A stretch of DNA of 6,974 nt, from contig JACMMQ010000278.1 of NCBI GenBank assembly GCA_014378955.1, positions 1 through 6,974 of the forward strand. The letters run 5' to 3'. Below, piece by piece: positions 1 to 5,828 of the stretch (positions are counted from its first letter, which is position 1; each line of letters begins with the position of its first letter). Under the pieces are notes generated by a model that was not told where the DNA came from, ran no database searches, and worked only from the letters and a program-made list of their open reading frames with translations. The stretch comes from Clostridia bacterium (GTDB lineage: Bacteria; Bacillota; Clostridia; SK-Y3; JACMMQ01). Made by a program: the position numbers and the translations under genes.

Positions 1-265
1 CTAAAATGACGGTGCTTCTTGTAATTACAACTGCCTTTACACCAAGCATCGCTTGCACTTGATATCGCTCATAAAAGTCCATCGCTCTAAATGCCATGCG
101 TTCCTTTGTTGTTTTTCCCTCTAAGTAATGTGAAATCATGGGGCGGGAATATGTATGATATGGCTCATCTGATATTACGGTGATTTGACTTTCAAGGTCT
201 ATTTTGCGTATTGCTTCTATTGCGGCGACTGCCGCCGCTGAGTTACCGATTATCACGTAATGCAT
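1..265 (-). CDS. FAD/NAD(P)-dependent oxidoreductase, N-terminal part (3' end outside window)
   Basis: Reading the minus strand from the ATG at 265-263 gives 88 open codons that run off the left edge. The product begins MHYVIIGNSAAAVAAIEAI, a beta-alpha-beta dinucleotide (FAD) fold with a G-N-S-A-A-A variant of the GxGxxG loop at residues 7-12. An acidic end of the second strand follows (ITVISDEP, about 28-35), then a YSRPMISHYLEG segment typical of the NirB/rubredoxin-reductase-like branch of pyridine nucleotide-disulfide oxidoreductases. A Shine-Dalgarno AAAGGAGC lies 8 bases before the ATG. The gene starts 32 bases after the stop of the ANTAR regulator and is probably cotranscribed with glnA. 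In some clostridia and archaea such FAD proteins accompany glutamate synthase-like proteins, so a role in electron supply for glutamate synthesis is possible, but this is inference from context only. NADH oxidase or nitrite reductase relatives cannot be excluded because only the FAD-binding N-terminus is visible. Confidence 0.85.
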   Translation of the reverse strand, partial: MHYVIIGNSAAAVAAIEAIRKIDLESQITVISDEPYHTYSRPMISHYLEGKTTKERMAFRAMDFYERYQVQAMLGVKAVVITRSTVIL

Positions 266-272
266 AGCGTTA

Positions 273-280
273 GCTCCTTT
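273..280 (-). promoter_or_regulatory. Shine-Dalgarno site of the FAD oxidoreductase gene
   Basis: The minus strand reads AAAGGAGC here, followed by a short spacer to the ATG at 265. This strong match to the anti-SD sequence decides the start of the partial oxidoreductase gene, which otherwise has only 88 codons inside the window. Confidence 0.75.
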
Positions 281-297
281 GCTAAAACTTTTTAATG

Positions 298-876
298 TTA
301 TAAATCATTTTGAACATCTATAAGCACTGTTTCTAATATACCTTTTGCAATATCCACCAGTTTTGCACCACTATCCATGCTGTGTTTTTGGATATGTCGA
401 TGCGCTTGATGCTCTGAAAAGTGATGTCGTTCCATGAGCAATCCTTTTGCACGCTCAATCACCTTGCGTTCCTCTAACGACTTTGCAAGATGCGATAGCG
501 CCATTTTTAGCTTTTGAATTTGTTGGCTGGTTTGTAAAACAATTTCCACGGTTTGTACCAAGGCGGAGCGATTAATGGGTTTTGCAACTGTGTAAATAAT
601 TTGGTCGTCATTGATAAAATCACGCTCACTATCATTTACCAGTACAATTAAACTACAATAATCTTGCACCGCCAAAGCCAAATCGTTGCCTGTCATATCG
701 GGCAGCTTAAAATCACAAATGACCAACGAGGGCTGCAGCTGCATGACCTTGCGAATGGTTTCACTGCCTGCACTACATACGTCCATCACTTGATAACGCT
801 CATTGGTTAAAATATTTTTAAGCTTTTCTCCATGCTCTTCCTTGCCCATTACCACTAAAATGCCAGACGGATGCAT
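298..876 (-). CDS. nitR: ANTAR-domain response regulator / RNA-binding antiterminator (NitR-like)
   Basis: 192 residues. Residues 5-115 form a receiver-like domain: strand GILVVMG (5-11), a candidate phospho-acceptor Asp55 in VICDFKLPDMTG, and the conserved Lys99-Pro100. A coiled-coil-like helix follows (about 107-137), then an ANTAR domain (about 130-185) with the hallmark RKVIERAKGLLMERHHFSE at 137-155 and a last helix LVDIAKGIL. ANTAR proteins bind paired hexaloop RNA hairpins and prevent transcription termination. The acidic pair usual after strand 1 is missing (Met10-Gly11-Lys12), so phosphorylation control may be altered. The Shine-Dalgarno AAGGGAG (885-891) overlaps the glnA stop codon and is 8 bases from the ATG, which implies translational coupling to glnA. 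ANTAR genes downstream of glnA are known in clostridia as nitR, and the symbol is assigned by this analogy. The likely RNA target is the attenuator at 2619-2666 in front of glnA, which would make the operon autoregulated. The domain call is firm; the target is inference. Confidence 0.9.
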   Translation of the reverse strand: MHPSGILVVMGKEEHGEKLKNILTNERYQVMDVCSAGSETIRKVMQLQPSLVICDFKLPDMTGNDLALAVQDYCSLIVLVNDSERDFINDDQIIYTVAKPINRSALVQTVEIVLQTSQQIQKLKMALSHLAKSLEERKVIERAKGLLMERHHFSEHQAHRHIQKHSMDSGAKLVDIAKGILETVLIDVQNDL

Positions 877-889
877 AACTCCAACTCCC

Positions 890-2221
890 TTAGAATTTCG
901 TCAAATAGGTATCAATTTCCCATTGATGAACCTTTGTGCGGTATTCATCCCATTCAAGCTGTTTCGCTTCAATATATCGGTTGAAAAGATGGTCACCCAA
1001 CGTATTTTTGATAAATTCATCCTGTTTCATTGCCTTGATAGCATCAATTAAGCTACCAGGCAAGCTCTCTATGTCCTGTGCGATGCGCTCTTGCTCGGTC
1101 ATGTTGAAAATATTCGCCTCAACGCTTGCTGGTGGCGTGAGCTTATGCTTTACACCATCTAAGCCTGCTGCCAACGCCACTGCTAGCACCAAATATGGAT
1201 TGGACGAAGGGTCTGGGTTGCGAAGCTCTATGCGTGTGCCTGCACCACGAGACGCCGGAATGCGAATGAGCGGACTTCTATTTTCCGCTGACCATGCGAT
1301 GTAAACAGGTGCTTCATAGCCTGGTACTAGACGCTTGTAAGAATTGACAATCGGGTTGGTCACCGCCGCCATCCCTTTGACATGCTTTAAAAGTCCTGCG
1401 ATAAACTGGTAGGCGACCTCGCTCAAGCCATTTTTATCTTCACTATTATAAAATGCGTTCTTGCCGTCCTTGTATAGTGACATGTTGGTGTGCATGCCAG
1501 AGCCGTTGATGCCAAAAATCGGCTTGGGCATAAAGGTTGCGTGCAAGCCATGACGCTGTGCAACCGATTTTACCGCCAATTTAAAGGTCATAATGTTATC
1601 CGCAGTTTTAAGTGCTTCAGCATATTTAAAATCAATTTCGTGTTGTCCTCTTGCCACCTCATGGTGGGATGCTTCAATTTCAAAGCCCAATTCTTCCAAT
1701 GCCAGTGACATATCACGACGTGCATTTTCACCCATGTCCATTGGACCTAAATCAAAATAGCCTGCATTGTCATGTGTAATGGTTGTTGGGTTACCACTAT
1801 CATCGGTGTGGAACAAGAAAAATTCACATTCTGGACCCACATCAAAACGATAGCCCATGCTTTCCGCTTCTTTTAAAACCTTTTTCAATATATAGCGAGG
1901 ATCCCCTTCAAAAGGCTTACCCTCTGGTGTGTATACGTCACAAATCAAGCGTGCCACCTTGCCCTGCTGTGGACGCCAAGGAAATATTACAAAGGTGTCT
2001 AAATCAGGACGCAAGTACATATCAGACTCCTCAATACGTACAAAGCCCTCAATGGATGAACCATCAAACATACAATCATTATTCAATGCCTTTTCCAGCT
2101 GACTTGCAGTAATTGCAACATTTTTGAGTGTACCAAAAATGTCGGTAAATTGCAAGCGGATAAATTTCACATCATTTTCTTCCACCATTTCAATAATATC
2201 TTGCTTGGTATACTTGTTCAT
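890..2221 (-). CDS. glnA: Glutamine synthetase, type I-alpha
   Basis: 443 residues, the usual length for Bacillus/Clostridium GSI-alpha (about 444). The enzyme makes glutamine from glutamate, ammonia and ATP as a cytoplasmic dodecamer, the entry point of ammonia assimilation. Visible signatures are FDGSSIEGF (52-60), the metal-binding GPECEFF (129-135), [12 protein letters not shown] (186-197), the ATP/active-site [12 protein letters not shown] (233-244), the flap [13 protein letters not shown] (293-305) with Glu303, and [14 protein letters not shown] (330-343). Arg62, required for glutamine feedback inhibition in the B. subtilis enzyme, is present at the same number. The segment that holds the adenylylated Tyr in enterobacteria reads NIFNM (370-374), with Phe instead of Tyr, and the GSI-beta insertion is absent, so control by adenylylation is unlikely. 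An upstream in-frame ATG at 2245 would add 8 residues, but it has no Shine-Dalgarno and would place the real one (GAGAGGGG) inside the gene, so the ATG at 2221 is chosen. First gene of the operon with the ANTAR regulator and the oxidoreductase. Confidence 0.98.
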   Translation of the reverse strand: MNKYTKQDIIEMVEENDVKFIRLQFTDIFGTLKNVAITASQLEKALNNDCMFDGSSIEGFVRIEESDMYLRPDLDTFVIFPWRPQQGKVARLICDVYTPEGKPFEGDPRYILKKVLKEAESMGYRFDVGPECEFFLFHTDDSGNPTTITHDNAGYFDLGPMDMGENARRDMSLALEELGFEIEASHHEVARGQHEIDFKYAEALKTADNIMTFKLAVKSVAQRHGLHATFMPKPIFGINGSGMHTNMSLYKDGKNAFYNSEDKNGLSEVAYQFIAGLLKHVKGMAAVTNPIVNSYKRLVPGYEAPVYIAWSAENRSPLIRIPASRGAGTRIELRNPDPSSNPYLVLAVALAAGLDGVKHKLTPPASVEANIFNMTEQERIAQDIESLPGSLIDAIKAMKQDEFIKNTLGDHLFNRYIEAKQLEWDEYRTKVHQWEIDTYLTKF

Positions 2222-2229
2222 TCTAAAAA

Positions 2230-2237
2230 CCCCTCTC
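2230..2237 (-). promoter_or_regulatory. Shine-Dalgarno site of glnA
   Basis: The minus strand reads GAGAGGGG, 8 bases before the ATG at 2221. It decides the glnA start against the in-frame ATG at 2245, which lies upstream of it and has no purine-rich site of its own. Confidence 0.8.
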
Positions 2238-2246
2238 AATTTCAAA

Positions 2247-2263
2247 TGTTAAATCAAGTTACA
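2247..2263. promoter_or_regulatory. GlnR/TnrA-type operator box before glnA
   Basis: The plus strand reads TGTTAAATCAAGTTACA, which satisfies TGTNA-N7-TNACA at all eight fixed positions. This is the binding consensus of the MerR-family nitrogen regulators GlnR and TnrA of Bacillus and relatives, whose classic target is glnA. The box ends 25 bases before the glnA ATG and lies far downstream of the promoter found at 2682-2710. If functional it would therefore act as a roadblock to elongating polymerase, or serve a closer promoter that I could not recognise. No glnR gene is in the window, so the presence of the regulator in this organism is unproven. Confidence 0.5.
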
Positions 2264-2404
2264 GAACAACAGTGGGCTTTGCCCACGCCCACCCCTTTTT
2301 GAAAAAAGGGGGCAAAAACTTTAGTTAGGGTTTTTAAAACAAAGTTTTTGTCAATTTTTTTCAAAAAATTGCGGGGTCGAGATGACCACGCCACATTCGT
2401 GTCT

Positions 2405-2427
2405 ATGAATGCAAAAAACGCATTCAT
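2405..2427. repeat. Perfect 8-bp inverted repeat with A-rich loop
   Basis: ATGAATGC (2405-2412) and GCATTCAT (2420-2427) flank a loop of AAAAAAC. The stem is perfect. It is not followed by a T-tract on either strand in the right position, so it does not look like a terminator; it is one module of the palindromic block. Confidence 0.6.
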
Positions 2428-2444
2428 TTGGTCGAACAGCGGAA

Positions 2445-2463
2445 AATATTGCTACGCAATATT
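2445..2463. repeat. Perfect 8-bp inverted repeat with 3-base loop
   Basis: AATATTGC (2445-2452) and GCAATATT (2456-2463) flank TAC. It is a module of the palindromic block upstream of glnA and forms a tight hairpin in RNA from either strand. Confidence 0.6.
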
Positions 2464-2529
2464 ATGGTGGAACCCTCGTCGTTGTCCGCAGACGACGAAA
2501 TCCAAACACTCTAAGAGTATTTTTCTTTG

Positions 2530-2562
2530 TTACTTTCTTTTTGCGATAGAAAAAGAAAGTAA
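2530..2562. repeat. Perfect 13-bp inverted repeat, 7-base loop
   Basis: TTACTTTCTTTTT (2530-2542) and AAAAAGAAAGTAA (2550-2562) flank the loop GCGATAG. This is the longest perfect stem in the window and the most repeat-like module of the block. On the minus strand (the leader RNA) the loop reads CUAUCGC. There is no T-tract after it, so it is not a standard terminator. Confidence 0.7.
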
Positions 2563-2601
2563 GGTTTTATTACATTACATGTGACATGTACGTTAAAACC
2601 T
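2562..2601. repeat. Nested inverted repeat at the promoter-proximal end of the block
   Basis: The outer stem is AGGTTTTA (2562-2569) with TAAAACCT (2594-2601). It encloses the palindrome TACATG-TGA-CATGTA (2576-2590). Its outer arm overlaps an ATTAGG element (minus strand, 2599-2604) that can also pair with CCTAAT in the attenuator, so it may compete for alternative folds of the glnA leader. Confidence 0.55.
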
Positions 2602-2618
2602 AATATTTCCTATGCCAT

Positions 2619-2666
2619 AAAAAAATGGCAATCCGATTAGGCAGCTTTGCCCTATCGAACGCCATT
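2619..2666 (-). terminator. glnA leader attenuator: intrinsic terminator with ANTAR-like hexaloop
   Basis: On the minus strand AATGGC (2666-2661) pairs with GCCATT (2629-2624), directly followed by seven T (2625-2619). Inside, CGAT pairs with ATCG and GGGC with GCCT-type bases up to a six-base loop AAAGCT (2648-2643). The structure starts only about ten bases after the predicted transcription start and far ahead of glnA, so it must act as an attenuator rather than end a gene. The hexaloop has A at position 1 and G at position 4, as in RNA targets of ANTAR antiterminators, and an ANTAR gene lies in the same operon. The usual motif has two such hairpins, and only one is seen. The terminator is well supported; the ANTAR link is an inference. 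Confidence 0.75.
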
Positions 2667-2681
2667 GTTCAAATTACAAAC

Positions 2682-2710
2682 AGTATAGCATAAAATAAGC
2701 AAAATTGCAA
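2682..2710 (-). promoter_or_regulatory. Sigma-A type promoter of the glnA operon
   Basis: The minus strand shows a -35 box TTGCAA (2710-2705, four of six consensus bases), a 17-base spacer and a -10 box TATACT (2687-2682, five of six), with an extended -10 TG one base upstream. Transcription should start near 2675, giving a leader of about 450 bases before glnA. No other promoter of comparable quality is visible between here and the glnA start. No clear intrinsic terminator separates it from the DUF4153 gene upstream, so some read-through from that cluster is possible. Confidence 0.75.
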
Positions 2711-2843
2711 TACGAATGAAGTAATTATTTTATAAATTTCATTTTAGTTCAAGATTGGTACAATCTACTGCTGAATTATTCCGTTTTATGCATGTATCTT
2801 GTCTTAAGCTTTCATTTCTAAATTCTTTAGGTGTCCCCTATGT

Positions 2844-4712
2844 TTATTTAATTTTTAGTAAAACAGATGCGTTCAAATATTCAACAACAACGCCCTCTTG
2901 CTCCGTTGCTAATAAACCACTCATATCTTTTAAAATAATTTTTACTTTTACTTTGTCATTTTCAGCATTAAAAACAAAAAGGTTTTCAGGTATTTTATGA
3001 CTGTCGCTACCATATAAATCCGTTAACTTTTTGATATCATTGCTATAATCATAGCGAATCAATTCCTGTTGGTTTTGCAATAGAATGACAACATTGTTCT
3101 CTCTTTTCACTGCAAATTGATTGTCTGTGAACAAGGTTTTATTCGGGTTGTTATCCGATTGATACAGTGAGACCTTCAACAAATAATCATATCCTGTCAC
3201 TTGAACGGTCTGGTTTTCGCTCATCATTTCATTATTATAATTAAAATGTCTATTTCTGTCACCATTTTCATCATAATATCCATTTTTAAATTCAAAACCA
3301 AAAACCTCTTTCATTTGGCTTTTTTTGAAATTTGCAGGTAGATATTTTAACCCATTGCCCTTATGTGTGCGATCAAAATAATCAATAACACCAGAAATTT
3401 CAAGTTTGTCTTGTTCGTCGATGGACGCTTGTTTGTTAACAACAACGCCGTTTTCTATCATATTGTATTTGGATAGCATTTGGTAAAGGTGTTGATTTTG
3501 ACTTGCTTTAGATACATTGAAAGCATTCCACGGCCCACAGATGGTGAGCAGTGCAACCACCGCTAAGCTAAAGGGGAGTACGATGTTATATTTGCCCTTG
3601 TTAAAATTCAAATAAAACATCGCTAGTGTTGCCCATATGCCAATGACCAGAATAAAATAACGGTTTTCTGTAAAACCAAGTGTTAAAATGCGACTGCAAA
3701 TGGAAACAAACATCATCGCCAGTAACGGGAATATAATTTTGGTATAGGTGTTTGTAAAGACACGCACCCATTTTAAATCTCGAAGCGGTGTAATCAAAAA
3801 TATCACAATTGCCCCAATCGCTGTATAGGACACGACTAGATAGGCAACCAATCGGATGGGGAGCTCGTGACTTGCGATAATTTTGCCGAAATATAAGTAC
3901 AAAACGATGCTGTAAATGGTCATTAACGGCATCAGAATATACAAAAGAAGTACCTTTAATACTTTGCTATAGTCCTCAGCAACCATTTCTTCATCCATTT
4001 TCGGAATGCCACTTAAAAAATAGATGGGTGCGAATATAAGCCAAACAGCAATCCACGAATAAGCATACCATTTATTATCTAACCCACTGTATAAAAGCGA
4101 TTTTATTGTAAAAAGTGTAAGTGATAAGCCAAGTCCTAGCACCACCGCATAAAGCACGGTGACAATCTTTTTTGAAATGAGCTTGGTTACATAAATTTCG
4201 AGGTTTTCTCTTTTAAACCAATAGGCCATAAAATAGAACATCAAGGCAAAAGCAAAGGCTATGAGCCCAAATCTAATGACATGGATCATATCAAAATTTG
4301 GCATCAAAAAGCGGAAATAAAGATAGACGCACAAAACCTCAATGACATAAATGACACTCTTCATCATTGCATGAAAGGAAAAGCGTTCCATTAACAATTG
4401 TATGCTTAACGTAAAAATTACCCCCAAGCCAAGCACCATGGAAATACGAGAAAGCTTTTCGTCAATATCTTTGAAAAAGTCATAGGGCATTGCAATACGT
4501 GTAATAAAAATAGCGGCAATTACGATGCAAAAAAGCACAGGCAACGGAAAGCGAAAAAATGCTCCAAAAGCACCGTTCGCACATTTTTTAATCCAACCCC
4601 AAAGGTTATGTTTGTTTTGTTTCATTTGAGGAATTGCTGTTTTAATTGCTTCGTTTGATTGTTCAGTTTCCGCTAATGTTTGTTCTTGGTCGTTTTTTTC
4701 ATGCTCATCCAT
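2844..4712 (-). CDS. DUF4153-family polytopic membrane protein
   Basis: 622 residues. A charged cytoplasmic N-tail (1-45, rich in Glu, Lys and Gln) is followed by about eleven predicted membrane helices, roughly at 57-73, 93-108, 117-138, 146-166, 183-204, 217-234, 252-275, 286-307, 323-342, 350-369 and 375-393. The C-terminal region (395-622) is hydrophilic and of mixed strands. The helix-loop signature WVRVFTNTYTKIIFPLLAM, with GFTENRYFILVIGIW (346-360), resembles the DUF4153 family, whose biochemical function is unknown. The Shine-Dalgarno AAAAGGGG is 9 bases before the ATG, and the gene begins 24 bases after the DUF3006 stop, so it is likely the last gene of the cluster with the metallo-beta-lactamase lipoprotein. 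Downstream (2711-2843) I see only a weak CTAAA-GAA-TTTAG hairpin and no convincing terminator. The family assignment is from recognised motifs, not a search. Confidence 0.85.
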   Translation of the reverse strand: MDEHEKNDQEQTLAETEQSNEAIKTAIPQMKQNKHNLWGWIKKCANGAFGAFFRFPLPVLFCIVIAAIFITRIAMPYDFFKDIDEKLSRISMVLGLGVIFTLSIQLLMERFSFHAMMKSVIYVIEVLCVYLYFRFLMPNFDMIHVIRFGLIAFAFALMFYFMAYWFKRENLEIYVTKLISKKIVTVLYAVVLGLGLSLTLFTIKSLLYSGLDNKWYAYSWIAVWLIFAPIYFLSGIPKMDEEMVAEDYSKVLKVLLLYILMPLMTIYSIVLYLYFGKIIASHELPIRLVAYLVVSYTAIGAIVIFLITPLRDLKWVRVFTNTYTKIIFPLLAMMFVSICSRILTLGFTENRYFILVIGIWATLAMFYLNFNKGKYNIVLPFSLAVVALLTICGPWNAFNVSKASQNQHLYQMLSKYNMIENGVVVNKQASIDEQDKLEISGVIDYFDRTHKGNGLKYLPANFKKSQMKEVFGFEFKNGYYDENGDRNRHFNYNNEMMSENQTVQVTGYDYLLKVSLYQSDNNPNKTLFTDNQFAVKRENNVVILLQNQQELIRYDYSNDIKKLTDLYGSDSHKIPENLFVFNAENDKVKVKIILKDMSGLLATEQEGVVVEYLNASVLLKIK

Positions 4713-4736
4713 TTTTAAAATCCCCTTTTCATCGTT

Positions 4737-4940
4737 TTATTTTTCAAATAGCTCATCCATCAAGCTATTAATTTGACTTTTCTGCGCTTCAGTTTTACTT
4801 TTATCAATTTGCAATGTAAGGATATCACCCTCTTTTGCCCCTTGTGGTAGAAACCTTCTAAGTAGCGTAAACGTTTCACGGGTATGTGCTTCTAATATTG
4901 CCATATCGCCCTCAAAACGGTCAATGGTATAGTGCATCAT
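4737..4940 (-). CDS. DUF3006 domain protein (small, cytoplasmic)
   Basis: 67 residues that fit the DUF3006 pattern: an N-terminal MHYTIDRFEGDMAILE strand pair, a central LPQGAKEGDILTLQID, and a charged C-terminal helix ending NSLMDELFEK. There is no signal peptide or membrane segment. Function is unknown. The family is often encoded beside ComEC-like metallo-beta-lactamase proteins, as here. The start overlaps the stop of the upstream gene in an ATGA arrangement, indicating translational coupling. Two ATG codons stand in tandem. The Shine-Dalgarno GAGGTG is 4 bases from the first and 7 from the second, so initiation at the second (4937, 66 residues) is equally or more likely. Confidence 0.85.
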   Translation of the reverse strand: MMHYTIDRFEGDMAILEAHTRETFTLLRRFLPQGAKEGDILTLQIDKSKTEAQKSQINSLMDELFEK

Positions 4941-5821
4941 TTTTCACCTCTTACGACAATATTTTTACCATCACACGTTGCTGTTATCGTGCCATCTACA
5001 TCTGACCTGAAAATGGCAATGCCCGATTTCGTCAGCAAATCAAGCGTAGGCTTGTGAGGATGACCGTACCGATTGCTCTTGCCACTAGAAATGACTGCAT
5101 ATTTTGGATCAACCGCCTTCATAAACGCAGGAGAGCTGGAAGAATGACTGCCATGATGCCCTATTTTGATTAAATCGGCATGCACATACGCACCTGACGC
5201 TAATATTTGTTGCTCGGACGTTTTTTCAGCGTCCCCCATGAGTAGTATGTCGTTGTCTTGATAGCGTAATTTCAACACCGCACTGTAATCATTTAAACCC
5301 TCATATTGTGCGCCAATGGGTGCTAAAAAAGTCGCTTGTAACGCTTGCTCGTCTATTACGCTCACTCCTGCCTTGGCTTGCGCAATGGTTAACCCCTTCG
5401 CTTTGATGGCTTGTAAAACGGCTTCATACGTTTTTGAGGTTGCTGTTGCTTTGGGCATATACACCTTGCCAATTTCAAAATGCTTGATAATCTGCTCCAT
5501 ACCGCCTATGTGGTCGGCATGCGGATGGGTTGCAATCACATAATCAATTTTTTTCACGCCTTGTTTTTCAATGAAGGGTACAAGGATATGCTCACTGCCC
5601 AAATCACCTGCATCCACGAGCATATGCTGTTGATTGGGTAGCGTAATCAGTATGCTATCCCCCTGCCCTACGTCAATGAATTGTACCGTGAGCATTGGTA
5701 CAGCAGAGCTTATGACAGTGGTACTGCTAGTAGGTGTTGGCGCATCTTGTGGGGGTGTTACATTGCAAGCGGTTAACAAAACAATACATATGGACAAAAT
5801 GAATGATTTTAGAAATTTCAC
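4937..5821 (-). CDS. ComEC/Rec2-like metallo-beta-lactamase-fold lipoprotein
   Basis: 294 residues from a GTG start. The N-terminus is a type II signal peptide: KFLK, a hydrophobic stretch, and the lipobox LTAC with Cys19 as the lipidation site. A Pro/Thr/Ser-rich linker follows (about 20-42), then a metallo-beta-lactamase domain with VGQGDSILI (about 51-59), the metal motif THPHADHIGG (98-107), GDA (196-198), GHHGSH (221-226) and a final GHPHKP (253-258). These match the C-terminal domain of the DNA-uptake protein ComEC, a proposed nuclease; here the domain stands alone and is predicted to be anchored outside the membrane. Its substrate is unknown. The GTG at 5821 is preferred because AAGGGAG lies 7 bases upstream and the signal peptide then begins properly. 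The in-frame ATG at 5857 lies in the loop of a terminator hairpin and lacks a Shine-Dalgarno. The stop overlaps the DUF3006 start. Confidence 0.88.
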   Translation of the reverse strand: MKFLKSFILSICIVLLTACNVTPPQDAPTPTSSTTVISSAVPMLTVQFIDVGQGDSILITLPNQQHMLVDAGDLGSEHILVPFIEKQGVKKIDYVIATHPHADHIGGMEQIIKHFEIGKVYMPKATATSKTYEAVLQAIKAKGLTIAQAKAGVSVIDEQALQATFLAPIGAQYEGLNDYSAVLKLRYQDNDILLMGDAEKTSEQQILASGAYVHADLIKIGHHGSHSSSSPAFMKAVDPKYAVISSGKSNRYGHPHKPTLDLLTKSGIAIFRSDVDGTITATCDGKNIVVRGEK

Positions 5822-5828
5822 ATGACCA

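Larger units (their letters stand above)
2272..2601. repeat. Palindrome-dense non-coding block, probable composite interspersed repeat
   Basis: Nearly the whole stretch consists of consecutive inverted repeats: 2272-2286 (6-bp stem, GTGGGC, loop TTT), 2292-2311 (CCCCTTTTT stem), 2313-2350 (10-bp stem CAAAAACTTT with an 18-base loop), 2352-2371 (CAATTTTTT stem), 2374-2386 (short GGTC stem), 2405-2427 (8 bp, ATGAATGC), 2445-2463 (8 bp, AATATTGC), 2476-2498 (7 bp, TCGTCGT), 2530-2562 (13 bp) and 2562-2601 (8 bp plus an inner 6-bp palindrome). No protein-like coding signal is seen on either strand. Such modular hairpin strings resemble small non-autonomous or REP/BOX-like repeats seen in clostridial genomes. 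It lies inside the transcribed glnA leader, between the attenuator and the gene. The palindromes are directly visible; the interspersed-repeat interpretation needs other copies. Confidence 0.6.

Noticed and set aside
936..2112. Plus-strand open frames opposite glnA as antisense genes
   Set aside because: They are shadows of the strongly conserved glnA frame, without ribosome binding sites or recognisable domains.
2344..2354. Perfect TTGACA (minus strand, 2354-2349) as a second glnA promoter
   Set aside because: No acceptable -10 box lies 16-18 bases downstream (the sequence there is AAACCC-like), so it is probably a by-product of the poly-A/T palindromes.
2348..2584. 78-codon plus-strand frame through the palindromic block
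   Set aside because: Its sequence is dictated by the inverted repeats, it has no ribosome binding site and no domain-like pattern, and it lies antisense in the glnA leader.
2272..2601. CRISPR array
   Set aside because: The repeats are inverted, each with a different sequence, not identical direct repeats with regular spacers, and no cas gene is present.
2600..2665. Small open frame on the minus strand (ATG at 2665, 21 codons, begins MAFDRAKLPN) that overlaps the glnA attenuator like a leader peptide
   Set aside because: No Shine-Dalgarno before the ATG, which would be only about ten bases from the RNA 5' end. It has no glutamine or glutamate codon run that would explain translational attenuation, and its length is expected by chance.
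2246..2710. Glutamine (glnA-motif) riboswitch, T-box or other known riboswitch in the glnA leader
   Set aside because: None of the conserved core sequences of these classes could be recognised by eye; the leader instead shows a terminator and unrelated palindromes. A covariance-model search would settle it.
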